Source: Psychrobacillus sp032154225
GTDB taxonomy: Bacteria > Bacillota > Bacilli > Bacillales_A > Planococcaceae
Direction of reading: 5' to 3'
Assembly: GCF_032154225.1 (NCBI RefSeq)
Contig: NZ_JALDYF010000017.1
Coordinates: 1-64,000, forward strand
DNA: 64,000 bases
In this document: positions 26,742 through 34,884 of the stretch, one piece after another
Layout of the letters: each line of letters starts with the position of its first letter
How positions within the stretch are numbered: position 1 is the first letter of the stretch
Notes under the pieces: model-generated
The model's input: the letters and a program-made list of their open reading frames with translations, nothing else
What the model was told of the DNA's origin: nothing
The model's database searches: none
Program-made: the position numbers and the translations under genes

Positions 26742-27779
26742 TTAAGACATAAGGGATTTATATATTTCTCCTATAATCCCCTCCATTTGATGAACACCTA
26801 ACTCTGCATTTGTCATTATGACTGCGCCTTTCTCTAAATTTGGAAAAGCCACCATCATACATTGAAAGCCTACTCCCCAACCTAATGATGTGATTTCAAG
26901 TTCTTTTTCCGAACCCTCTAAAAACACACCAAGACCAGTCCACTCCTTTCCTAACTGAGGTGTAATCATTTCTTTTGCTAAATTTGCAGAAATTCCAATC
27001 CTACTTTTCCCTTTTAGTGCGTTCATTAATTCAATGACCAACTGAGCTAGATCTAAAGAAGTTGTCCAAAGTCCAGAAGCAGCTGGGTAGGGATATATAG
27101 GATATTTTCCTTCTACTAAATCTCCGTGTTTGTTATGACCACAAGAGAAATCATCTTTTTTCGTTTCTGAGGTTATTGTATCTAATGTGCTGTTTTCCAT
27201 ATTTAATGGTTTAAATATTCGTTCGTGCATAACCTGCCTAAACGGTTTTTCCGTGACGTCTTCTACTAGTTGCTGAATGATACAAAATCCTGCATCTGAA
27301 TAGTGAAATTCACTATCAGGTTCATACTTCACTTCAATTGGGTATTTACAATAAGATGTTTTCCCATTTAATAATTCAACCATTGAGGGTATGCCTAACA
27401 GCGAATTAAGATCAGTGAAGCTATTTTCTGGGTCTATAATTCCAGATTGATGACTAAGTAGGTTTCGTAGTGTAATTCTTTTATTTTTCGTTAATTTATT
27501 ATCAGGTACTTTCCACGATACAAGCCTTTCGTTTACATCCTCATCTAAATCAAGAAGACCTTGTTCCGTTAATTCCACAACTAGCATTCCAGTTAAGAAT
27601 TTACTGATAGAACAAGCACTAAAACTAGAATTTCTATTTACATTTTTAGTGCTTCCTGTCTCTAACAAACCATCGTTTACTGTATTTTTTATTTGACCCT
27701 TTTCAATTAATGTAACACTTAAACCCGGCACTTTATAATGCTCCATACGCGCTTTAATGTTTATATTCTTCAATTCCAT
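26742..27779 (-). CDS. Serine hydrolase of the beta-lactamase fold
   Basis: 345 residues from ATG 27779, preceded by AGGAGG; the longer frame to 27827 has no site. Active-site S-x-x-K is in FSACSISKFLTGM, the second motif is YSD in FHYSDAGFCII, and the third appears as WGVGF instead of H/K-T/S-G. No signal peptide is seen. It is a paralogue of the hydrolase at 14546 but clearly divergent. Probably an esterase-like family member of unknown substrate. Confidence 0.78.
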   Translation of the reverse strand: MELKNINIKARMEHYKVPGLSVTLIEKGQIKNTVNDGLLETGSTKNVNRNSSFSACSISKFLTGMLVVELTEQGLLDLDEDVNERLVSWKVPDNKLTKNKRITLRNLLSHQSGIIDPENSFTDLNSLLGIPSMVELLNGKTSYCKYPIEVKYEPDSEFHYSDAGFCIIQQLVEDVTEKPFRQVMHERIFKPLNMENSTLDTITSETKKDDFSCGHNKHGDLVEGKYPIYPYPAASGLWTTSLDLAQLVIELMNALKGKSRIGISANLAKEMITPQLGKEWTGLGVFLEGSEKELEITSLGWGVGFQCMMVAFPNLEKGAVIMTNAELGVHQMEGIIGEIYKSLMS

Positions 27780-27861
27780 ATTAATCCTCCTATTCAAGTT
27801 TCCATAAGAGTACATTAACACGAACACACGTTCCTTGTATATATTTGGAGAGGTAATAATT

Positions 27862-28321
27862 TCATATTGCGCCCTTACAGAACTTTTTCAAAATAACCAT
27901 ATGTTTTAGTTGTTCTCCGTTTTCAAAAATAGGATGGTCATAATTTTCAGTGAAAAAATTTTCTATTTGATGAGAGATAACAAAGCCACAAGATTTACAA
28001 AAAGGAATTGTTAAAGGACTGTCACCAGTTCCTACATACATCGTATGTCCTTTGCTTTGATAATGTTTAAAAATATATTGGACCATTTTCTTGCCATAAC
28101 CTTTTCCTTGATATAAAGGATCAGTGGCAAGGTTTTTTATTTCAAAATTGCCTTCTCCTTCATCAGTTACGACACATACTACTTTAACTCAACCATCATC
28201 CAAAACGTACATTTCTCCTCTATTCAAGTAAAGATCGATCATACTTTCCTGTTCATCTGCAGGTAACAACAATTCTAAAAACTGTTTCTTTTTATCAATA
28301 AGTTTGCCTTATAATAATCAT
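27862..28321 (-). pseudogene. GNAT acetyltransferase with frameshift and in-frame stop
   Basis: The C-terminal half is a clear GNAT domain (EIKNLATDPLYQGKGYGKKMV, then CKSCGFVISHQIENFF). Upstream, the frame LIDKKKQFLELLLPADEQES continues in register, but a TGA falls after YVLDDG (about 28190), where a tryptophan or arginine codon is expected. The initial ATG at 28321 is one base out of frame with it. Two lesions mean pseudogene unless the sequence has errors. A 74-residue internal fragment starting at 28086 would lack most of the domain. Confidence 0.75.
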
Positions 28322-28419
28322 TTTTAACTCCTTAAAATGCCCTTTTGTTAACTGTTTAAACACTCTTTTTTATTATACAAAAGAAACAGGAAAAGATGTT
28401 TTTAAACAAATTATTCGCT

Positions 28420-28440
28420 ATACTATGCGTTGCGTAGTAT
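28420..28440. promoter_or_regulatory. Candidate PadR operator
   Basis: ATACTATGCG T TGCGTAGTAT is an almost perfect dyad 50 bp upstream of the PadR gene and overlaps a TATACT -10-like hexamer. ATACTA...TAGTAT palindromes are typical of PadR autoregulation. Confidence 0.6.
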
Positions 28441-28489
28441 GATGTATCAACAAGTACTACTATTGGAACTTCTAGCAAAGGGTGATGAT

Positions 28490-28807
28490 ATGGATATACA
28501 ATTAAAACGTGGATTGCTTGAAGTTTGCGTGTTAACCGTTCTTGCAAAAGAGGACTCATATGGATACAAAATAGTTAAAGATTTATCGGAACATATTGAG
28601 ATTGCGGAATCCACACTATATCCAATTTTAAAGCGGTTGGAGGCTCAGGATTGTGTTTCAGTTTATATGGTTGAACACAATAGCCGATTGCGAAAGTATT
28701 ACAAAATAAAGCAACAAGGTAAAGAAAAAATTCATGACTTTCTAAATGATTGGGAGTCTGTTTTAGCACTACATAAATTTGTAAAGGAGGGAGCAGAATA
28801 TGAATAA
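28490..28807 (+). CDS. PadR-family transcriptional regulator
   Basis: 105 residues from ATG 28490; an in-frame ATG at 28430 lies inside the operator and is unlikely. MDIQLKRGLLEVCVLTVLAKEDSYGYKIVKDLSEHIEIAESTLYPILKRLEAQDCVSVY is the canonical short (PadR-s1) winged helix, followed by a dimerisation helix. It is the first gene of the PadR-HAAS-DUF4097 operon, overlapping the next gene by 8 bp. It probably represses its own operon through the dyad at 28420. Confidence 0.9.
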   Translation: MDIQLKRGLLEVCVLTVLAKEDSYGYKIVKDLSEHIEIAESTLYPILKRLEAQDCVSVYMVEHNSRLRKYYKIKQQGKEKIHDFLNDWESVLALHKFVKEGAEYE

Positions 28808-29372
28808 ATCAGAATTCTTGGCAGAACTCGCCACTAAACTTAATGCACTACCTCAAAGTGAAATGAACAAATCTCTTGCGTATTACTCAGAAATAATTGA
28901 CGATCGTATGGAAGATGGAATGAGTGAAGTAGATGCGGTATGTGGCCTTGGAAACGTTGAAGAAATTGCACAAGAAGAAATGATTGAAGCTACACCTCTA
29001 CCTAAGCTCATAATTCCTAGTCGACCACTTTCTAAATTAGAAATTGTACTCTTATTTATCTGTTCACCATTAATCATTACTTTATTGGCACTAATATTGG
29101 CATTTTATGCGACTGTTTGGTTAGTGATTATCTCGTTATTTTTGCTCGATTTTTCCTTTGCCTTGGCAGGTGTAGCTGGAATTATTGCTTCGATCGTTGA
29201 TTTCCGTAGTAATATTCCAATTAGTTTACTTATGTTTATTTGCAGTTTGATTTCTATTGGTATTGGTATAGTTGCATTTAAACCAATTAAAATCGTTTCT
29301 AATAAAATATTGGGACTGACTACATGGGTTGTTAAAAATATCAAATTAAAATTAATAAGAAAGAGGTTATAA
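28800..29372 (+). CDS. HAAS-domain (DUF1700) membrane protein
   Basis: 190 residues. N-terminal HAAS domain (KSEFLAELATKLNALPQSEMNKSLAYYSEIIDDRMEDGMSEVDAV, about 3-50), then four membrane helices. HAAS proteins are encoded next to PadR regulators and are thought to act with DUF4097 proteins in envelope homeostasis. The gene overlaps padR by 8 bp and is separated from the lipoprotein gene by 3 bp. Confidence 0.85.
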   Translation: MNKSEFLAELATKLNALPQSEMNKSLAYYSEIIDDRMEDGMSEVDAVCGLGNVEEIAQEEMIEATPLPKLIIPSRPLSKLEIVLLFICSPLIITLLALILAFYATVWLVIISLFLLDFSFALAGVAGIIASIVDFRSNIPISLLMFICSLISIGIGIVAFKPIKIVSNKILGLTTWVVKNIKLKLIRKRL

Positions 29373-29375
29373 TTT

Positions 29376-30173
29376 ATGAAAAATACTTTTAAGAAAGCTG
29401 CCGCTGTTTGTGTTACTCTTGGCTTAGTATTCTTTATTTCCGCTTGTGCCACGCAAAAAGAGTCAATTTCTTACGAAGAGAAAAGTTATTCGATAGACGC
29501 GGACAAGGTTACGCAAATATCTCTGTCTGATAGAGATCGTAAGGTTGAACTGGTAGAATCAATGGACAGTAAGATTCATATTACTTATTTTGAGAGTGAT
29601 AAGGAATCCTATGAAGTTAATATTACCGAAGAAAACGAATTAGTAATGAAATTGGTTACTGACAAGGATTGGAAAGACTATGTGGGGCTGGACACAGATA
29701 AAGCTTATCGCTTAGTACAGATAGCTGTTCCAAGTGGTATTTCTAGCGGGGTAAACATAATTACATCTAAAGCTAATATTATTCTATCTGATGTAAACAT
29801 TGATGGTTCGGTTGAAGCAACAACTTCAGACGGTAGTATAGAAATTACTAATGCTTCGGTTAGCGATAATTTGAAACTGAAAAACAAAAATGATGATATT
29901 ATTTTGTCCGGTGTAAATGCAGTAGGTTCCATCGATGCAACCATTTCAAATGGTAATATAGAAGTGACAAAAGTTGCGGTGGACAAGGCACTTAAATTGA
30001 AAACAAAAAATGGAGATATTACTGGAACTATTATAGGCTCATATGATGCATTTAATATTACTAGCGATGCTTCCAAAGGTAAAAATAATCTGCCCGAAAA
30101 TAAAAGCAGTGGTGATAAGACGTTAGAAGTCAGCGCAAATAATGGTGATATAAATCTCGAATTTGTGGATTAA
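29376..30173 (+). CDS. DUF4097-family lipoprotein
   Basis: 265 residues with a lipobox (FFISAC, lipidated cysteine about 24), so attached to the outer membrane face. The rest is a right-handed beta-helix of repeats: SIEITNASVSDNLKLKNKND, NIEVTKVAVDKALKLKTKNG and similar, each about 20-40 residues, typical of DUF4097/DUF4098 adhesin-like proteins. It is the third gene of the PadR operon. Confidence 0.82.
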   Translation: MKNTFKKAAAVCVTLGLVFFISACATQKESISYEEKSYSIDADKVTQISLSDRDRKVELVESMDSKIHITYFESDKESYEVNITEENELVMKLVTDKDWKDYVGLDTDKAYRLVQIAVPSGISSGVNIITSKANIILSDVNIDGSVEATTSDGSIEITNASVSDNLKLKNKNDDIILSGVNAVGSIDATISNGNIEVTKVAVDKALKLKTKNGDITGTIIGSYDAFNITSDASKGKNNLPENKSSGDKTLEVSANNGDINLEFVD

Positions 30174-30202
30174 TCGTTTACAGTGAGTTTTGAGATAAAT
30201 AA

Positions 30203-30241
30203 ATTACCCCCTTTGTATAACTATATCCAAAGGGGGTATTT
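30203..30241 (+). terminator. Terminator of the PadR operon
   Basis: TACCCCCTTTG and CAAAGGGGGTA pair perfectly; only a moderate T stretch follows. Confidence 0.65.
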
Positions 30242-30373
30242 ATTCGCAACTTTTTATAAATGGTACGACTCTTCTACAAATCTACAACAATTAGGGCTTT
30301 AAAATAAACATGGTTAAAATTTTGATTAATAGAATCGAATAAGAACATAATACTTGACTATACAAAAGATTAT

Positions 30374-31153
30374 TTAGTTACCGCCCCAAAATCCATATTC
30401 ATATTTAGAAAAGTCTATCTTATGATTCAAGAATTTTTGAATGAATACAGCTTGCTTATTAGTTATTTCAAATGAACCAATTACCGGATGGTCTTTTGAT
30501 AGATTAAATATTTTACGAAATTCATCTATATGAATATCAGTAATTTCCTCCTCACCTACAACCAATTTATGCTCATCTTTTTGTTCATTCCATTGAACCG
30601 TTCTAGTTGTTTCTTCCTCAGAGAAATAATATGGTGACTTTGTTTCCTCTACGAATAGTCCACTTTCGTTTGCAAATTTTATGGATGATGGACACTTTGT
30701 ACTTGAACCAATATACATATAATAATCCCAACCAAAATCTACAAAAAATGCACCTTTTGAATACAACTGGCAGCTTACAAAATTCCTTAAAATCATTTTG
30801 CAAATAATACGAATTTCATTTTCATTCAGCTCTTTGTCTTCCTGTAAATCCATTTCATCAAATTCTGTTTCATACAAGATGGAAACCTTATCTTCCTTGG
30901 AAACATCCATTTTAGTTAATTGTAAAATTCTCAAAGAACTAAGTCCATATTCACTTAAAAAAGTCATTACGGTATTTACATAGGCCGTCTCAACACCGAG
31001 ATATTCAACTAAAGTGAATTCTTTTCCATCTATTACTTTTCCAATTTCAGAAGGACACGTCCACTCTTTTTGTAGGGTGTAGTATCCATCTTCATCTCTG
31101 AAAGCAGGGTTGTATTTCGTTATTCTCCACTGATAATTTATTAGATTTGACAT
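30374..31153 (-). CDS. Hypothetical cytoplasmic protein
   Basis: 259 residues from ATG 31153 (GGAGGA 12 bases upstream; an in-frame TTG at 31174 is also possible). It is acidic, with no membrane segment. Distinct stretches are GWDYYMYIGSSTKCPSSIKF and a C-terminal KIDFSKYEYGFWGGN. The general look (acidic, tryptophan-rich, two alpha/beta halves) recalls contact-dependent immunity proteins, but I do not recognise the family and assign no function. Confidence 0.55.
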   Translation of the reverse strand: MSNLINYQWRITKYNPAFRDEDGYYTLQKEWTCPSEIGKVIDGKEFTLVEYLGVETAYVNTVMTFLSEYGLSSLRILQLTKMDVSKEDKVSILYETEFDEMDLQEDKELNENEIRIICKMILRNFVSCQLYSKGAFFVDFGWDYYMYIGSSTKCPSSIKFANESGLFVEETKSPYYFSEEETTRTVQWNEQKDEHKLVVGEEEITDIHIDEFRKIFNLSKDHPVIGSFEITNKQAVFIQKFLNHKIDFSKYEYGFWGGN

Positions 31154-31283
31154 TGTACTAGAGCATCCTCCCAAACAAAACTGCGACTTAATAATCTACT
31201 AACTAAAAAGAGACCAAAAAATATAAGTTATTTTTGGTCTTGGATTAAGTATAAGAAAAATACTTTATCGGTAAAATTGTCCA

Positions 31284-31469
31284 CTAATTCGTGAAATTAT
31301 CGATATTACCAGCGTCGTGTGCCCTCATATCCCTTTTTATATCTTCCAATTCCTGCATTTCTTTTTGGCTTCTCACCGGCTTCTTATTGCTTTTTTCTTC
31401 ACGCATTTCTAACAATACGCTTAATGCTACTAATATCACCACTATAGCTACAAGAAATACCCAAATCAG
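31284..31469 (-). CDS. Small single-span membrane protein, non-ATG start
   Basis: 61 residues if started at CTG 31469, which has GGGGGAG six bases upstream; no ATG, GTG or TTG lies between the upstream stop and the membrane helix. The product begins with a hydrophobic helix (LIWVFLVAIVVILVALSVLL), then a charged tail (EMREEKSNKKPVRSQKEMQEL) that may form a coiled coil. The coherent helix-plus-charged-tail composition supports a real small gene with a rare start or a start codon lost by mutation. Confidence 0.5.
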   Translation of the reverse strand: MIWVFLVAIVVILVALSVLLEMREEKSNKKPVRSQKEMQELEDIKRDMRAHDAGNIDNFTN

Positions 31470-31486
31470 CTTCCACTCCCCCTTTT

Positions 31487-31535
31487 AATGTGCTTGTTAA
31501 TACATTATACGGTTCTTACTGAAATTAGTTTCACA
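31487..31535. repeat. 49-bp repeat, copy 1
   Basis: AATGTGCTTGTTAATACATT through TAGTTTCACA matches 32062-32110 with four mismatches. Copy 2 is flanked by REP-like cores; here only a degenerate version (GCGGTGCAATTAACCTGGCA) follows at about 31561-31580. Confidence 0.65.
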
Positions 31536-31604
31536 TCGAGTAGCTCCTGACCTGTACGTTCTGCGGTGCAATTAACCTGGCATTAAACACTAATCGCCCA
31601 TTTT

Positions 31605-31976
31605 TTATTTCCGCCAAAAAGTTGGGCAGCCTGCCTTATCCAAAATATTAAACTCAATCATTTTTTCAAGTAATGAAAAATCAACTGGACCGTCCCATGG
31701 GATACGTACCAACTGCTTGGTGTGATCATAACCCGCCTGCACAATTTCTTCTGTAAAATGAATAATTCCCGCATTTTCAGGGGCAACAGCCAAATGTTTT
31801 TTAGAAATGCTAAAACCTATAATATATGTTTCGTGATCGGTAAACATAGGCTGATTCCACGCAATTTTTGGTTTTAAGTTTGGAAATTCCCTAGTAACCC
31901 AAGACAAAACTTCTTTCGTTCGTTCCATATGTTGTGGATTATCAATTTGCGATAAATATTCTGCAAAAGCTTCCAT
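31605..31976 (-). CDS. DUF1801 (YdhG-like) protein
   Basis: 123 residues. LSWVTREFPNLKPKIAWNQPMF, YIIGFSISKKHLAVAPENAG and the C-terminal RIPWDGPVDFSLLEKMIEFN match the DUF1801/YdhG fold, related to frataxin-like iron-handling proteins. The exact role is uncertain. A decayed second copy lies at 39800-39975. Confidence 0.75.
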   Translation of the reverse strand: MEAFAEYLSQIDNPQHMERTKEVLSWVTREFPNLKPKIAWNQPMFTDHETYIIGFSISKKHLAVAPENAGIIHFTEEIVQAGYDHTKQLVRIPWDGPVDFSLLEKMIEFNILDKAGCPTFWRK

Positions 31977-32037
31977 GTCATTCTCCCCTAAGGTAAAGTT
32001 TATTTTAATACGATGTAAATTTTAGTGCCATAATTTA

Positions 32038-32135
32038 CGGCGCAAGGCACCCAAACTATTCAATGTGCTTGTTAATATATTATAAGGTTCTTACTAAAAT
32101 TAGTTTCACAAATGCGGTGACTGGCACGCAAACTA
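32038..32135. repeat. REP-like cores flanking the 49-bp repeat, copy 2
   Basis: CGGCGCAAGGCACCCAAACT (32038 on) and GCGGTGACTGGCACGCAAAC (32114 on) are two same-strand, degenerate copies of the REP-like core. They flank the 49-bp repeat at 32062-32110. The second overlaps the stop codon of the pseudogene that ends at 32133. Confidence 0.6.
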
Positions 32136-32642
32136 ATCCTCCCAATAAAAAATAGCATCCTTGACTAAATAATTTCTAGGTTCACTATATATCGTTGAAA
32201 TTTTCGTTGAAAAAGACAAAGGTTGATTCACTTTTTCAGCCTCTAACAGTTCATAATCAAACTCTTTTAAAACTTGTTTCAATTCTCTTTCAATTGTTTG
32301 GAATTTCTCACTTAAATTTAATAGATTTGGACCTCCAAGTAAAGAACAATATGCCCCACCAACTACTTCATTCGTTTCAATACGAATTGTTTTATTCCTG
32401 CCATCTTCGCCAATGATTGCTACAGGCGCTAAACGACAAATATCAATAATAAACCCCTTCTGCCTTTACCGTTCTCTGACCGTGCTTCTCTTCTACGACT
32501 ACAACATCTTCTTTTTGATAACAAAAAAATTCAACAAAAGATGCATATCCACTGCCAAAATGATTCCACTCTGCTTCACATTCCAAATTACGAATACGAT
32601 TTCCCCTTCAATTAAGTCTTGTAATTGTTCATTAGAAAACAT
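32133..32642 (-). pseudogene. Hypothetical protein, two frameshifts
   Basis: Starts at ATG 32642 behind GGGGAGG as MFSNEQLQDLIEGE. It then shifts frame to RIRNLECEAEWNHFGSGYAS...VEEKHGQRTVKAEG and shifts again to IIDICRLAPVAIIGEDGRNK...VVGGAYCSLLGGPNLLNLSE up to a stop at 32133. Together the pieces make one coherent protein of about 168 residues, family not recognised. Two indels mean a pseudogene, or poor sequence here. Confidence 0.6.
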
Positions 32643-32753
32643 ACAGAGCCTCCCCTTTTATCTTTTATTTTAGTAGCTAGTTAAGTCAAAAGTACTTCGG
32701 AAAATCCAAAGTGGATGTTTTAATTGGAAACTAATTGAGAAGCTAATTTTGGA

Positions 32754-32834
32754 TTATATCAAATAATAGTAAACTGACCCGAATATTACTACACAGACAA
32801 CAATAATCAAGTAAAGCATCTTTCTGTTTCTCAT
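32754..32834 (-). CDS. 26-residue hydrophobic peptide
   Basis: ATG 32834 is preceded by AAGGAGAAAAGTTT. The product MRNRKMLYLIIVVCVVIFGS plus VYYYLI is a basic N terminus and one membrane helix. Such small membrane peptides are common in Bacillales; this could also be a type I toxin-like or leader peptide. Confidence 0.4.
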   Translation of the reverse strand: MRNRKMLYLIIVVCVVIFGSVYYYLI

Positions 32835-32869
32835 AAACTTTTCTCCTTACAGCTTTCTTGATTTTGTTT

Positions 32870-32998
32870 TCAATTTACGGTGCCAGGTACCCACACTATT
32901 TGCAACTTATCAATTAATATATTAAACAAAAATACAAAAACGAGAACAATTGTAAAAGATCCGATAAAATTCTTAGAGTAAACCTGTTGTATATCCAT
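32870..32998 (-). CDS. 42-residue membrane peptide ending in a REP-like repeat
   Basis: ATG 32998 follows AAAGAGG. The product begins MDIQQVYSKNFIGSFTIVLV, continues with more hydrophobic residues and ends VWVPGTVN; those last residues are encoded by the REP-like core at 32877-32900. One membrane helix. It lies upstream of, and co-directional with, the 26-residue peptide gene. Confidence 0.4.
   Translation of the reverse strand: MDIQQVYSKNFIGSFTIVLVFVFLFNILIDKLQIVWVPGTVN
32877..32900. repeat. REP-like core, copy F
   Basis: ACGGTGCCAGGTACCCACAC TATT, a degenerate copy of the family overlapping the 3' end of the 42-residue peptide gene. Confidence 0.55.
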
Positions 32999-33031
32999 AC
33001 CTATACCTCTTTCTGTTTATATTTCTATTTA

Positions 33032-33054
33032 CAGGCACCCAAACTATTCAATTT
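33032..33054. repeat. REP-like core, copy G
   Basis: CAGGCACCCAAACTATTCAA TTT, half of the REP-like core, covers the stop codon of the ABC-F gene at 33048-33050. Confidence 0.55.
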
Positions 33055-34514
33055 AAAAATGGAATAATCTCTACTATTTTTGATGCAATATTCGAAAGAA
33101 ACACCTGATCATGTTCTACAAACAAAAGTGTAGGTTTATATTCCAATATCATTGTTTCTATTTGCTTTTGATTGAACACATCTAAATAATTTAAAGGCTC
33201 ATCCCAAATGTATAATTCAGCAGGTATTCCTAGCGACTTTGCAAATTCTACTTTTTTCTTCTGACCGTTACTTATATATTCAATAGGCACATTAAATACA
33301 TCTCGTTCAAATCCTAGAATTCTAAGGTTGTTCAACAAATGAGTGTAATCCAAATTATTTCCAACAGCGAAATCCTTTAACGAGCCACCATTGTCCTCGT
33401 GATTTTGTCGAACAATACTTTTCATCACACCTAGAGGGAGAAAAAGCTCTCCACTTACTACTCCTGAGAAAGATTGCTGGATTAAATAATTCAATAATGC
33501 TGTTTTGCCACTGCCATTTGGTCCAACTAGTGCTACTTGCTCACCTTGATAGATGTCAAATGTGACAGGTTGAAAAAGCAACTTGTCTCCATAGCCTAAT
33601 GATAAATTTTTAATGCGTAATACCGGGTCTCGATGGCTAAAAATGCAATTTGCTGTAAGAGCACTTACGTTTTCAATATCTTTTAGTAGCTTCATTTTAT
33701 CTTCAATTTTTGACTGCATTCGTTTTTCTATCACTTTTGATTTTTTCATCATTCGAGCTGCTCGTGCATTAGCAAATGCATCATCTCCGGAATCTTTTTC
33801 TCGCTGATGTGCCCAGTCTGCCTTTTCTTTTGATGTTTGTTTCAACCGATCAATTTCTGCTTTTAAGCTACTATTTTGTTCTAGCTCGTACTGATCTCTT
33901 AACTCTTTTTGCTTTTCATACGTTGTAAAATTCCCTTTAAATAAATTTATCCGACTCTTTTCAATAACTAAAATATGATCCACTACTCCATCTATAAAGT
34001 TTCGGTCATGACTTACAACAATATAGCCTTTCTTTTTCTTCAAATATTCCGATACGATATTTCTAGAGCTTATATCAAGATGATTTGTCGGTTCATCTAA
34101 AAGTAGAAATCTTGATTCTTCACAAAAAAGCGCTGCCAATAAAACCTTCGTCTGTTCACCGCCTGACAGTTGCTCAAATGGTCTCCACAAAATCTCTTTA
34201 TCCAAAGATAATAATTGACATTCTCGCTCTAGCTTCCACAACTCAACTGGCATTATTTCTTCCAATGCATAATAAGTTAAGTTTTCTTTATTCGAAATAT
34301 GTTGTGGAAAATAAACAAAATCTACATTTCCGATTATTTCACCTTCATAAGCATATTTCTGCATAAGTAAGTTTAATAATGTTGTTTTCCCACGACCATT
34401 TCTTCCGATTAAACCAAGTCGCCATTTAGCATCTATGTTCAAATGAACATGTTGAAATATCGGTTCATTCAGATAATCAAACCCAAAACTCAAATCCCTA
34501 ATCTCTATGTGCAT
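33048..34514 (-). CDS. ABC-F ribosome-protection protein (Lsa/Vga-like)
   Basis: 488 residues from the ATG at 34514, where homology-like sequence begins (MHIEIRDLSFGFDYLNEPIF). Two ABC domains without membrane parts: GLIGRNGRGKTTLLN, LSGGEQTKVLL, LLLDEPTNHLD; then ALVGPNGSGKTALLN, ISNGQKKKVEF, IWDEPLNYLD. The charged interdomain linker (about 190-270) would reach the ribosome P-site. This is the layout of antibiotic-resistance ABC-F proteins of the Lsa/Vga/VmlR group (lincosamides, pleuromutilins, streptogramin A). In-frame starts at 34559, 34553 and 34607 would extend it; ATG 34559 has AGAGGG from the attenuator arm upstream. An attenuator precedes it. Confidence 0.82.
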   Translation of the reverse strand: MHIEIRDLSFGFDYLNEPIFQHVHLNIDAKWRLGLIGRNGRGKTTLLNLLMQKYAYEGEIIGNVDFVYFPQHISNKENLTYYALEEIMPVELWKLERECQLLSLDKEILWRPFEQLSGGEQTKVLLAALFCEESRFLLLDEPTNHLDISSRNIVSEYLKKKKGYIVVSHDRNFIDGVVDHILVIEKSRINLFKGNFTTYEKQKELRDQYELEQNSSLKAEIDRLKQTSKEKADWAHQREKDSGDDAFANARAARMMKKSKVIEKRMQSKIEDKMKLLKDIENVSALTANCIFSHRDPVLRIKNLSLGYGDKLLFQPVTFDIYQGEQVALVGPNGSGKTALLNYLIQQSFSGVVSGELFLPLGVMKSIVRQNHEDNGGSLKDFAVGNNLDYTHLLNNLRILGFERDVFNVPIEYISNGQKKKVEFAKSLGIPAELYIWDEPLNYLDVFNQKQIETMILEYKPTLLFVEHDQVFLSNIASKIVEIIPFLN

Positions 34515-34561
34515 ACAATCATTCCAATCTATTTGGTTTGAATGTATTCGCATCAACATAT

Positions 34562-34612
34562 AAAAAATCCCTCTGAATATTACGTCAGAAGGATTAGATT
34601 TATTCATTATCA
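34562..34612 (-). promoter_or_regulatory. Transcription attenuator with leader reading frame
   Basis: On the minus strand AATCCTTCTGA and TCAGAGGGATT pair as an 11-bp stem (one G-U, loop of eight), followed by TTTTAT: an intrinsic terminator 50 bp before the ABC-F core start. An ATG at 34607 opens a frame (MNKSNPSDVIFRGIFYMLM) that runs through the terminator in frame with the ABC-F gene. A small hairpin GCCTA TTCC TAGGC lies just upstream. This fits the drug-induced attenuation seen for ABC-F resistance genes. Confidence 0.65.
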
Positions 34613-34884
34613 AACAAGCCTAGGAATAGGCAATGTTACAAGTATAATAAATGGACAGACTAATCCTATTTTAAGTGAAAATGCGTATACATTTTACGTG
34701 TAAAATAGAATTATTTGCTCATGTTCCACCCATCATCCCTTCAAATATATTACAATTATCATAGCACTAATATTTGAATTTCCAATCATTTATTGATTAA
34801 AAAACTACCAAATAACATGATGTAAAACTCGGTTATTGATGATAAGGTAAATATATACCACATCATCCGAAGGAGCCTATACAT

